The translations under genes and the position numbers were made by a program. 64,000 nucleotides of DNA, from positions 1,372,494-1,436,493 of the forward strand of contig BFEA01000391.1 in the NCBI GenBank assembly GCA_003427395.1, written 5' to 3'. Shown piece after piece: positions 10,190 through 20,407 of the stretch. This DNA is from Chara braunii. Lineage: Eukaryota > Streptophyta > Charophyceae > Charales > Characeae. Numbering within the stretch: the stretch's first letter is position 1; every line of letters begins with the position of its first letter. Below the pieces are notes generated by a model, which saw nothing but the letters and a program-made list of their open reading frames with translations, was not told the DNA's origin and searched no databases.

Positions 10190-10296
10190 TTTTTCAATTA
10201 TCTCCCCCATAATTTTTCAAATTTCTCCTTTAAAAACGCATTAAAAAAAATCAATTTAATAAAAACCGGCAAAATTCACACATCTTCTTCCCTTCC
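10190..10296. other. AT-rich DNA between element A and element B
   Basis: No gene. T- and A-rich, continuous in character with 1066-1189 across element A. It could be target DNA or the untranslated leader of element B; no LTR of B is visible on this side. Confidence 0.4.
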
Positions 10297-12000
10297 ATGA
10301 CCCCCCGCACCAAGACTTCTTTGCGTGCCACCGCCTGGGCCGCTGAGAACACCGCTGCAGCCACCGCCTCCACCGCTACATCTATCTCCTTAGTCCCGTC
10401 CTCTCCCTCCACAATGGCGGACGGTTCCTCAAGCATCAAAATGAGTACCATTGGCACCGCATCCGTCGACAACATCCTTTGTGACCTCAGAACAACCCGC
10501 ACCGGAAATTATCCCCACCAACACCTCCATATTCACGATGATGCAATCCATCCAAGACGCAATCCGCTCCCTCCAAACCTCCCTCGCAGCGTCCATCTCC
10601 GGCCTCTCCAGCCGGATGGACAACATAGAGCAAACATCGACCCCTTCCATCCAAGTGGTTACCACCACGCTTCCTACTCCCACGTCGGGTTTTAATCTGC
10701 CCCCACCTCCTCCTCCTCCCACTTCTACCGCTTCTACCTCCACTTCCACCGCCGGTCCATCCGCCCTCCCAGCTTCCACCACCCCCATCCCAACGGCCAC
10801 CACCAGCGTGTAACATTCACCTCCTCCCTCATCCACCCCTCTCATTGCCCAATTTCCACCCCATCCCCTTGGCACCCAATCCGTATCCACACCTCCCATC
10901 TCCCAACTCATCTCTACTGCATCCATCATCCCCTGCCTCTGAATGCCCACCTATTTCCAGGTAACCGCCATGTCACACTGCGCTCTCCCCCAACATCCCC
11001 CGAACGCCCTTCTCCCAACAAACCCTCAACAAGACTTCACCCAGCTGGTTAACTCCTCACCCACCCTCAACTTCAACACACTCCCTGCGTCCCTAGTTAT
11101 GGCGACATCGCTCGCTCATTCCGGGCCAACAACATTCCAACCTTTTCCAGTCACCCCAATGAGGACGTATCTCTCTTCCTTAGCCAACTCCAACAAGCTT
11201 TCTATCTCCACACCGTCCCCATCGTCCACTGGCTACCCGTCGTCGGTACACTACTCCTCGCCAACGCCGCCCGCTGGTGGCTCACCAAAGTCGCTAACCA
11301 CTAAGAAAGCGGCTAACCCTCGTACTCCTTCCTCGAGTGGGCTACGCTGATCACAACCACCTTCCCCCCACAAAAGACCTTCGATGATTACATCGACCAA
11401 TTTTGTCGCCTTCATCAGTACGGCCCCACCGACTGCTATGTCCAATATGTCAGCTCACTACGACAACATATCCCCGCCCACCTGATCGCCGATGATACTT
11501 TCATCTCCCGCCTCAAGCGGGTCTCCAACCGCGAAATCACTGTCGCCCTCTTCCACGAACCCACCACAACCTTATCCGATCTTCTCTCCCGCATTCTCCA
11601 CATCGACAGTCTCCTTTCAACTCACAAGGCCACCATTCCCTACGTCCCTTGCCGAACACGTTTCTTCCATAACATCGCTTCCGAGGACACCTCCACCATG
11701 ATGTCAGATGAGTTCTCCAAACCTGACCCCGACATCGAGTCCACCTTGCCCCCTCGCTTAACAAAGCTCACCCCAGAGGAGCGTGCCTACCTCTAAACCA
11801 ACAATGGCTGTTTCCGGTGTCGTCACTTGGGCCACTAGCGAACCAGCTGCCCCAACGCTGGCCAGTTCACTCGACAGGCTCCCTGCTCCACGGGACCTCG
11901 GCCTGTCGTGTCCGCTACCCCACCATCGGCGACATCGGGACCCTCCCACACATGAATACCGTCCCCTTGCCTATTGCAACCCCGCCCTGATATTTGACAA
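10297..12000 (+). pseudogene. gag of element B, broken
   Basis: Gag in several frames. The N-terminal part has a helical stretch (SIQDAIRSLQTSLAASISGL, about 10546-10605), then a Pro/Thr/Ser linker at 10700-10800. The capsid part reads LLANAARWW at about 11250 and TFDDYIDQFCRLHQYG at about 11379-11426. A CCHC zinc knuckle is readable at about 11810-11855 (CFRC, H, C spacing 2-4-4) but has an in-frame TAG where CAG would fit. The first methionine used here (10297) is uncertain. Confidence 0.7.
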
Positions 12001-12229
12001 CTAGTCAACCCCTACCTCCGATGATGCATACCCCACCGAATGACACTCGCAATTTACTCCGCCTGCCCCCCTCCCGACGATGTCCCTCACCCCGACGGTC
12101 GAGTGATTACTAACACGTGTTCCTCTACCCTTCTCCCTAACCCCTCTTTAATCACCTTCTCCGAGTTGTTGAGGAACAAGCTCGACACGACCGGCTTGAC
12201 TAGGCACCGAACAGCGTTGCCTCAACAAC

Positions 12230-12757
12230 ATGATCTCCGCCGCTTGTGCCGGAACCTCCCAGCTCCAACTCAAGTTCATATACATCTCCCTCGACGCATT
12301 GACATTGAAGTTTCGGGCTCTCCTTGACGGCGGGGCTAACGACAACTTCATTACTGGCGCCTATGTCGGCAAAGTCGGTCTCCCCTCAACCAGCTATGAC
12401 TCCCCGATCACCATTCGCTTAGGGGACAAGAACTCAGCCATGATCGTTGATCGTACAGTTCCCGAGGTCACCATGACTATCGGCTTCCTCTGCAGTCAGA
12501 TCTCCTTTGACATCATGCACCTCATGTGCGACGTCGTCCTGGGAACTATTTGGATTGATCGCTACATGCCCTACTCTTTCTACCCCTCTTTCGTCCGCCT
12601 CTCTTCTACTCCGAACTCTGCCCTTGACATACCATACATTCTTCCTCCTACCACCCCACCCCCCGTCTTTCCCACCAATTCCTCCACATGTCTCGCCAAC
12701 ACCCTGACTCCGCCTACTATTGCCTCGTCATCGACCGTGAACGTCCTGAGGACTTGA
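12230..12757 (+). pseudogene. aspartic protease region of element B
   Basis: Retropepsin-like segment. ALLDGGANDNFITG stands where the active site LLDSGA would be, so the Ser of D-S-G is changed to Gly. VVLGTIWIDRY near 12540 corresponds to the conserved ILGMPWL flap-side motif of gypsy proteases. The frame overlaps the start of the reverse transcriptase frame by about 70 bases, and the two are in different frames. Confidence 0.65.
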
Positions 12758-15752
12758 TCCCAACGGACAAACCTGACCACGGCCCACCATCCGACCCTCG
12801 CATCACCTCTCTCCTCTCAAGATTCAAGGATGTTTTCCCTGAGTCCTTGCACGCAGGCTTGCCACCCAATCGTGGTGTATCTCACACCATCGACCTCAAA
12901 CCCGACCATTCTCCTCCTTGCCACCCTCCGTACCAACTCTTCGTCCCTGAGGCCGAAGAGATGAAGCGCCAACTCAATGAACTCCTTGAAAAAGGATTCA
13001 TTAAGCCTAGCTCATCCCCCTTCGGAAGTTGTCTCTTCGTAAAAAAAAGCGACACCCCGGAGCTCCGCATGTGCACAAACTACCGTGCCTTAAACCAGAT
13101 CACGATCAAGAATAAGTATCCACTCCCCCAAATATTTGAGCTTCTTGATCTCCTCCGCGGAGACAAATACTTTACCAAGATTGACCTCCGTAGTGGCTTC
13201 AACCAGATCCGTATTCGCAAGGAACATACCCACAAGACCGCCTTTCGCTCTCGCTTCAGGCATTACGAGTTCCTTGTGATGCCTTTCGGCCTCACAAATG
13301 CCCCAACAACCTTCCAGTCCACCATGAACCACATCTTCCGTGATCTCCTCGAAGTCTGTGTCGTGGTCTACCTCGACGACATCCTTGTCTTCAGTCCCAC
13401 CTTCGAGTTCCACCTTCAGCACATCGAGAAGGTACTTTCCATCCTCCGTGAGCAAGAGTTCAACGCTAAGCTTAACAAATGTACTTTTGCCGCCTCGATC
13501 GTGGAATACCTTGGCCACATTGTCTCTACTGAAGGTATTCGCATGGACTCCTCGAAGGTCGCTACGCTCGTCGAGTTCCCACCTCCCACCACCTTGCTCC
13601 AACTTTGGTCATTCATTGGACTCACTAACTACTACTGCCCCTTCATCCAAAACTTCTCCGACACTGCCTATTCACTCTATGAGCTCACCCGCCCCACCGA
13701 GTCCTTCACATGGACCGAACGCTGCCAAGCCGCCTTTGAAAAAGTCAAACACCTCATCACTACTGCCCACGTTCTCAAGATCACCGACCCTGCTCGCCAC
13801 TTCTATGTTACCACCGACCCTTCGGACATTGCTCTCGCCGTCATTCTATCCCTGCATTTCCCTCGCGACCCCCCCACCATCAAGGATTCCCCCACATGAT
13901 CCGAAGCACCTCCCGACGAGTACCCTATCGCATTCGCGAGTAAGAAGCTCATCGCTGCTGAGATGAACTATCCCTCCGATGAGAAGGAACTCCTCGCCGT
14001 CATCTATGCCATTAAAGTCTGGCGCCCTTACCCCGATGGCCAGTACTTTACCATTCGCACTGACAACACAGTCGTCTCCAGTATCCTAACCAAAAAGGAT
14101 ACCACCCCTCGCCAGACCCGCTGGCTAGACTTTCTTGCCCAGTTTACCTTCACCATCTTCCATACTCCCAACAAGACCAATCACGTTGTCGATGCCCTCT
14201 TTGACGGACCTGATCACAAGCCCCCCGAGAAAGTCTTCACTGCCATGACTCATGTCAACCTCCCGCAATCTCTTCGACAACTTTTCACCCATGGCTACGC
14301 CTCCTGCCCCGACTTCGCCCCTACCTACACCAAACTCCACGACCTTAACAATGTCCCTGATTACTCCCTCATCGACCATCTCCTCTACATCGACACCAAA
14401 GGAACCCGCCGACTTTGCATCCCTTCCGCTTATGGTCTCCGTACCCAGTTCTTGGGTAAGCATCATGACACCAAGATTGTCGGACAACTCGGTTTCCAGA
14501 AAACCTTTGAAAATATCTCCCGTTACCTCTATCGACACTCGCTCCTTGCTGACGTCAAAGCCTACATCTGTTCTTGCCCTACTTGCCAAGCCGTCAATCC
14601 CTCCAACCAAGCCAAGGCTGGCAAACTCCAGTCTGTCCCCATACCCACCCACCGCTGACAATCTGTCTTTATGGACTTCGTTTGTGGTCTCCACACGATC
14701 GACCATGGTCACGATTGCATCTATATTGTTGTCTGCCGCCTTACCAAGCACGCCCATTTCATCCCTTGCACGACCACCTGCCAAGCCAAGGACGTCGCCA
14801 AACTCTTCTTCGACCACGTCACCCGTCATCACGGTCTTCCCGAAAACATCATCAGCGATCGTGACTCCCGATTCCTCTCACAGTTCTGGAGAAATCTCTT
14901 CAAGGAATACGTGACCACCCTCAAGTACAACACCGCCTTCCACCCCCAGATTGATGGCCATACAAAGAAGATGAACGATACTCTCCAGCGCATCCTCCGG
15001 AAGTATTGTCATCCCCATCAGCACGACTGGGACCAGCTCCTCTCTGCTGTCGAGATCGCCTACAACAACGCTGTCTGCCCTTCCACTGACATGTCTCCTT
15101 TCTACCTCGACATTGGCTACCATCCCCGCTTGCCCTCTGACTTCTTGCTCCCCTCACAGCTCAACCCATCTACTCTTTGTCCCTCTCTCAATGAATGGGT
15201 TGCCACAATGAACCTCCTCCTAAGAGAAGCCACCTGATCTATTCAACAAACTCAGGAACAACAAGCCAAGCCAATGAACAAACATCGCCGTGACGCCTCG
15301 TTCCATGTTGGGGACAAAGTCTGGTTCCCCGCCAAATGCTTCGATCCTGAACAAGGCTTGTCCAAGAAACTCTTGAGCAAGTGGCTCGGTCCATTCCCCA
15401 TCATTGAACAAACCTCCGATGTAAACTACAAGCTCCAACTTCCTCCTAACATGAACCGTGCCCATCCTGTCTTCCATGTAGAATACTTGAAAGAATTCCA
15501 CGAATCACCTCCTCGGTTCTTTGATTGCCCTTATCCTCGTCCAACACCTATCATGCTTCCCAGCGGTCCTGAATTCTCTGTGGAATCAATCATCGGCTGT
15601 AGAACAACTCAAGTATCCAGCCACCTATCACATAATACAAAGTAAAATGGACGGGATACACAGACGAAGAATCAACATGGGAATTCCTTGCAAATCTAAA
15701 GAACACCATGAGACTTGTTCGTGACTATGATCGTACCCACCCTGTATCATAG
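12688..15752 (+). pseudogene. pol of element B: RT, RNase H, integrase, chromodomain
   Basis: One frame runs from 12688 to 15645, broken only by three TGA codons (13897, 14656, 15235). The reverse transcriptase has LRMCTNYRALN, FTKIDLRSGF, MPFGLTNAP and the active site [10 protein letters not shown] (13366-13395). RNase H has VTTDPSD and, after the first TGA, a segment ending in VVDALFDG. The integrase has an HHCC part (CSCPTC near 14575), then MDFV and HGLPENIISDRDSRF, and YNNAVCPSTDMSP. The chromodomain (15590-15752) reads in shifted frames YHIIQSKWTGY, EESTWEFLANLKN, then VRDYD: a standard chromodomain with two cage tryptophans. Chromodomains bind methylated histone tails and steer integration. 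TGA 14656 falls where gypsy integrases have Trp (RPWQSV). Confidence 0.87.
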
Positions 15753-16435
15753 CTATCTACTTGCCTATGCCTTGACCCGTACATACCTACTCTACACACA
15801 CCACCCCTGAACCCAACCTAACCCCTATCTTGATCTCTCGCTGTCTGATCCGCCCTTGCCTCAGCCTAGTCCTTCCCATCTGTCCTCTACCACACTCTCT
15901 GTCTCTCTTGACCAATGGTTGTGGACCTGTGTGACGCCGGCAATAAAGGATCTAATGGCAAGCGCATGAGGACGATGGCCTGCTGCCTCATGATCATGGA
16001 GATAATGCAGCTGGTTTGGACACCATGCTGTTTCCTTGGCCAACATCTGGACTCGCGGACTTACTGGAGCAGTGACATGTGATCTGGACCTTTGCATCAG
16101 TCTGCAATTTTCTTGCTACCGGATCAGACCTTGCAGTTCATGAACCGGACACACTCCAGCACTTGGACTTTGGACACTTGTACTCCTACTTCGCTTTCCT
16201 GCAGTTTGGACATTCGACAACTACCTGTTGCAGCCGCTGAAGACCGGTTCTCTCACCATCCTGGATCTGATCAAGACCTCCGACGACCTTTCTCAATACA
16301 TTTTTTTTCTTTTTGACACTTTGTTACAGACCTGAGACTTTGTTTTCCCCAGATCCCTCAGACACCCCAGCCCTTGAGCATTGAACAAACAATTTTTCTT
16401 TTTCTTTTTCTCAAACCTGACAACCTATAACCTTG
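15753..16435 (+). other. 3' untranslated region of element B
   Basis: No open frame of note and no similarity to other parts of the window. Pyrimidine-rich in places, with T-runs near 16300 and 16395. It continues into the tandem repeat. Confidence 0.4.
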
Positions 16436-16749
16436 TAGAACATCAATAGGACTGCCCTGTTACTTGTAGAACCTCAATAGGATTACCCTGTTACTTGAAC
16501 ATTGCTCCCCTCATCCTCGTAGAACCTCAATAGAATTACCCTATTACTTGAACATTGCTACCCTCACCCTTGTAGAACCTCAATAGGATTACCCTGTTAC
16601 TTGAGCATTGATACCCTCATCCCTGTAGAACATCAATAGTATTGCCCTGCTACCTGTTACTTCAACCTTGTAGAACCTCAACTACCCTGTTACCTGAACA
16701 TTGATACCTTCACCCCTGTAGAACAACAGTAAGATTACCCTGTTACTTG
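16436..16749 (+). repeat. 53-bp tandem repeat in the 3' region of element B
   Basis: Units start with TAGAACCTCAATAGGATTACC and include CTGTTACTTGAACATTG. Starts lie at 16436, 16467, 16520, 16573, 16626, 16671 and 16719: three steps of exactly 53, plus shorter units of 31, 45 and 48. It lies between the chromodomain and the 3' LTR. Confidence 0.85.
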
Positions 16750-16844
16750 CATTACTCTCCCTCTCCTTTTCTGACCAGTGATCGGCCCCGTCCCGTCCTT
16801 CACAGTTCTTCATTAGGTCTTTGGCAGCCGGGACGTTGCCTTCC

Positions 16845-16859
16845 AGAGGGAGGGGATAG
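16845..16859 (+). other. Polypurine tract of element B
   Basis: AGAGGGAGGGGATAG immediately before TGTTACGGACTC, a typical start for a chromovirus LTR. Confidence 0.75.
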
Positions 16860-17366
16860 TGTTACGGACTCAGCCAGGGCTCGATCCCTGGTCCTCGGGT
16901 TACCACCCCCCAGGCTGCTATTTTATTTTTGGGTTTCTGCTCTCTGGGTCCTGACTGTTGGCGCCCTCTGCAGTTGGCGCCCGTTCTCAAATTCCTCCTG
17001 TGTCACTTTCGGATTTCGACACTTGGCACCATCCGGCATTCTGGCGCCCAGACTCAGACCTTCGATTTTCAGTTCAGCCCTGAGGCAAATTGCACTTCTG
17101 CCCTCGGAACTGAACTTGAGTCCGGTACTTAAGACCGGACTCAAGCCCAGTACGGGCAACCGGTTTCAGCCTCAATGCTTGTTCAGTGTGACTCTGCTTC
17201 GACATTGCGTTCAGGAATTCAAGACTGCGACTTTGCCACTTTGCCACTTTGTGTCTTCGTCCGTCGAGTCGTGTCGAGTCTGCGTCGAGTTGAGTGAGCG
17301 TGTGTGTGTGCTCTCACTCTCCCTCTCTCCCCCAGCCTCACTGCTCTGCCTCCGCCTCCTTACACA
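16860..17366 (+). repeat. 3' LTR of element B, truncated
   Basis: Begins TGTTACGGACTCAGCC right after the polypurine tract. No second copy exists in the window, so its normal length is unknown. It ends at or near 17366, where sequence matching the LTR start of element A (minus strand) begins. The 254-codon open frame at 16747-17511 runs across this junction and is not a gene. Confidence 0.6.
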
Positions 17367-17853
17367 AGCCCAGTACATGTGTATGCCTGACAAGGGCCTT
17401 TCGAGGGCTCAATCCCCGCATTTCATCCCCCTTAGCTTCAAAAGTCCGCTGAGATGCTTTAACGCAGGTGCTTTCCCCATCAACTTCCGTTCATACTCTG
17501 GCACGACCTGAGGTGCTGTTCTGACCAGGTCCTCTTTTGTGAACCAATGGGCCTCTTTGGATCCGTAGGATGCCTGAATCTGACCCGGTACTCTCTCGTA
17601 GGTTTGGGTTGTCTTCCCCTGCCCACAGGATTGGGAACAGGCAAATCTCTATGCCCCAAGATGTCGTCAACGTCCACATGGCCATCCATGGTTGGGGGCA
17701 GCATTGATCTCCTTAATGGGAACTTGTCAGTCTCAGCGAAAGGTGCAAGCTTGGAAGCGTGAAATACAGGGTAAGTGCACAGATGTCCAGGGATTCTAAT
17801 CACATAAGAGGGTCCATCCAAATCGCTACCCACGATGTCCAGGACTTCCCCAG
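17367..17853 (-). mobile_element. Fragment of an A-type gypsy element: integrase tail and LTR start
   Basis: On the minus strand, 17853-17480 encodes EVLDIVGSDLDGPSYVIRI, VFHASKLAPFAE, DVDDILGHR, GRGRQPK (17603-17623) and YRVRFRHPTDP, the C-terminal part of an A-type integrase. It continues through GCATCTCAGCG and the AAGCTAAGGGGGATG polypurine tract into an LTR start at 17420 (TGCGGGGATTGAGCCC), which follows the A LTR for about 55 bases and then stops. The AT-hook core here has Gln in place of the first Pro. Confidence 0.8.
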
Positions 17854-18196
17854 CAGATGGCCCCTCCTACACAGTTGAGATCCCAACGCATCTACACTCT
17901 TACCCAGTCTTCCATGCGTCTAACTTGCTTCCCTGTGTCACTAACGACCAGTTTCCCTCGCGAAGGTCTATGATACCATCCGACATGGATGGAGAATACG
18001 ATGTAGACCAAATTGTCGCTGAAGACGCGTAGAGGACAGGACACAGCGGGAGACCAGAGTGATGGTACAAGGTCAGATTTGCTTACCAAGAACCTGAAGA
18101 AGAACGCTGGTTTACAAGGATGACCTAATGAAGACTGCCCCGCATATAGTTTCCTATTATGAGAGGGCACACAGAGGGATTAACATTGTAAATCGG
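17854..18196 (+). mobile_element. Fragment of a C-type gypsy element: integrase tail
   Basis: Plus-strand coding remnant: ADGPSYTVEIPTHLHSYPVF, FHASNLLPC, PSRRSMIPSDMDGEYDVDQI, then, after a TAG, WYKVRFAYQEPEEERWFTR and, in a shifted frame, a segment ending in YER. It is closest to the tail of element C (27640-27955). It abuts the minus-strand fragment head to head, and both begin at almost the same point of the protein (around DGPSY). Sequence after 18196 may be its LTR, but I could not confirm this. Confidence 0.7.
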
Positions 18197-19483
18197 TGAA
18201 GTTACCAACTCTCTCGGGGGACCTCCAAATTAGGCCGGCAGGAGTGAAAGGATTTCACGTTGCAGACACCCAAGTCCCGGTTCCAGGTCCCAAGTTGTCC
18301 CAGTCCCAGATGGTCACAGTCCAACCTGTCCCAGTAGGTGAGTCCCAGGTACGGTCGTTAGGGTCATTAGGTCCGAAGGAGGCCAAAACGTCGTAAGTCG
18401 ATGCCGGGCCGGTACCGAAGAGGCAGACCGGTAAAAGTCCAACCGGTACCTGACAGGAAAATCCCAGGCCCAAAGTCAAATTTTGCAGCAGCATCCCAGG
18501 AAGAGTCCGGAAGGTACCGGGCAACTAAAACTCATGCAGCAGACAGGCCGAGTGCAGCCGGTACCAGTCAGAAGCAAACCAGGCCAAGCCAAGCAACTAT
18601 TAATAGCTGCTACAGTGCAGCACACAACATTGTCCTGCGTGAATTGCGGAAGCGCTGCTGGTTGCTTGTGCGACCTCACAGCTTGGGCTGTGCGTCACAG
18701 GGCCTGCTTGGCGGCGCACCACTTAGGGTTGAGGAAGTAGAAGGCGGCCATAGCTGCCATAGCTGAGGTTGCAGTTGAAGTACAACGGATGTATCCAGGG
18801 TTTCAATCCTAGTAGTAGCAGACGGAGAGAGGGTGAGAGAGAGAGAGGAGAGAGAGAGCCAGAGTGATACAAGTATTGAGAGAGCAACCCCAGAGAGAGA
18901 AGAGAGAGAGAGGGATAGCCACTACCTGATGAAGTTGTTGCATGCACTGATGAGCGCTGGTTATCTGAACTGAATTTTTGTACAATTCAAGTATTCATTG
19001 AGTTTCTGAACTGCGCTGATTTTGGTGTTCCATATCTGGCTTTGGTGTGAATCTCTATGTGAGCTTTCATTTTGAATGCTGTGTGAAGAGCAAATCAGAG
19101 CGGATCATTTCAGAAACGAAAATGTCAGTGAAGCAAACCTTCACAGTCGCAGAACTCTGTTGGCTATGGACACGACTAAGGAGGTACAAGTTTTCAAGTT
19201 TGGTCCTTATGCTCTTGGGCATGCACGGAGGATCCCATAGGCTGTAGGACGAAATGTCCCAAAATGCAGTTATGCAGAACCTCTGACGAGTGTTTCAGCT
19301 ATGGTAGAAATGCAGGCAATAGTTTGCTGGATTGTTGAGAACTCAAATGCGTCCTGTCCACCAGGGAGTCTTCTTTCTTCTATATGTCATTTATGCCATT
19401 GTTTGTCTAACATCCAAGGGAGGACAGTGTCAGTGGGGTGAAGCAATAAGTCTTCTGACAAGCTAGCTCTCGTGTTTTGGCAG
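18197..19483. other. Unassigned region between gypsy fragments and the TM9SF exon
   Basis: No supported gene. 18197-18780 may include part of an LTR (it has CCATAGCTGCCATAGC near 18755). A GA-rich simple repeat occupies about 18826-18911. 18920-19483 is the presumed intron before the TM9SF exon, ending in a pyrimidine-rich stretch and TTTTGGCAG, a plausible splice acceptor. Confidence 0.4.
18826..18911. repeat. GA-rich simple repeat
   Basis: Interrupted (GA)n tract, GAGAGAGAGAGGAGAGAGAG and similar, with short unique inserts. Confidence 0.8.
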
Positions 19484-20059
19484 ATCATGTCAAGGAGAAA
19501 AGGGAGGATCTTGGGGAAGTACTAAATGGTGACCGGATGGCAGATGCCCCTTACATGCTTCCCTTCCGGGTCACATATGAGAAACGGCTACTTTGTAACA
19601 GAAGACTATCTGTAGAAGAAGTACAAAAGTTCCGGGATGCCATTCAGAATGATTACTATTTTCAGATGTACTATGATGATCTCCCTCTGTGGGGGTACAT
19701 TGGGAAGAAAGGGGGTGACACCAAAGAAGTTCGATACCATCTCTTCACAAGCTTGCATTTCGAAATACTCTACAATGAAGACCAGGTTATCGAGATTAAC
19801 TTGTCAACAGATCCAAAGGCAATGATGGATATCACTGAGGACAAGGAGCTGGAGGCCGAGTTCACGTATTCCGCCGCATGGAACAAAACGGACAAGCAAT
19901 TTGACAGGCGGATGGAAAAATATTCTCGATACTCATTTCTCCCTCAGCACCTTGAAATCCACTGGTTCTCTATTGTTAATTCCATTGTTACAGTATTGCT
20001 TCTGACAGGGTTTCTTGCAACCATTTTGATGAGGGTCTTGAAGAACGACTTCATAAAGT
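19484..20059 (+). CDS. Transmembrane 9 superfamily (nonaspanin) protein, internal exon
   Basis: The only clear host gene in the window. It encodes part of the lumenal domain and the first membrane helix of a TM9SF/TMN (EMP70) protein; these are endosome/Golgi membrane proteins with nine membrane spans. Family motifs seen: LGEVLNGDRMADAPY, MYYDDLPLWGYIGK, FDRRMEKYSRYSFLPQHLEI, and the helix SIVNSIVTVLLLTGFLATIL followed by MRVLKNDF. The exon is set by the acceptor TTTTGGCAG|AT at 19483 and the donor AA|GTAAGTG at 20060, the donor splitting a Lys codon. The frame is fully open. The N-terminus and the eight later helices must lie on other exons; I found none in the window. A gypsy element (C) starts 348 bases into the following intron, so the gene may have a giant intron or be cut. 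Confidence 0.9.
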
Positions 20060-20407
20060 AAGTGTACCTACTTATTCTATCCAGTAAATCACTAGACAAA
20101 TGGACACTGCACAAATGAGACAAAACAAAACAGCTCGAAACTAACCAAGAGAACTCAGGCCAGCAACAGCAATTTGAATTGAATTCTGGCATTGCCCAAA
20201 ACCCTCAGCAAAAGTTTCCATGTTCATGATATCCTGCCACAAGACACTTGACAGTTTTCCTACCTGTGCAAATGACACTGCCTAGATTGTTAAGTCCTGG
20301 CTTTGATTGGGATGTTATGATCCTGGCCAATTTCGTAGTACAAATCCACGAGAAAGCACAATGCTGTCCAATTGCAAAAAGAAATGAATGAACTTGAGAG
20401 GAGAGAG
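20060..20407 (+). other. Start of TM9SF intron up to element C
   Basis: Begins with the GTAAGTG donor. No further exon, repeat or RNA gene seen in about 350 bases. Confidence 0.6.

Larger units (their letters stand above)
10297..17366 (+). mobile_element. Ty3/gypsy chromovirus, element B (5' LTR missing)
   Basis: Carries gag, protease, reverse transcriptase, RNase H, integrase and a canonical chromodomain, then a tandem-repeat-bearing 3' region, a polypurine tract (16845-16859) and the start of a 3' LTR (16860). No 5' LTR is visible before 10297. Codons end mostly in C and Gag is rich in Pro, Ser and Thr, unlike every other element here. This suggests a different lineage or source. The LTR is cut off near 17366 by the minus-strand gypsy piece. 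Confidence 0.85.

Noticed and set aside
1185-10194. Target-site duplication of element A
   Set aside because: Flanking pentamers ctatt and ttttt agree at only three of five places in AT-rich DNA; not convincing.
10429-10950. 173-codon Gly/Val-rich open frame on the minus strand
   Set aside because: Shadow of the C-rich gag of element B; the composition is the complement of a Pro/Ser/Thr-rich coding strand.
13340-13966. 208-codon Ser/Leu/Pro-rich frame on the plus strand
   Set aside because: Frame-shifted reading of the B reverse transcriptase.
14125-14832. 235-codon open frame on the minus strand
   Set aside because: Antisense of the B integrase; no family motif, and C-ending codons on the sense strand remove stops from this frame.
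16747-17511. 254-codon open frame across the B LTR
   Set aside because: Runs over the polypurine tract, LTR start and the junction with the minus-strand fragment; no recognisable domain.
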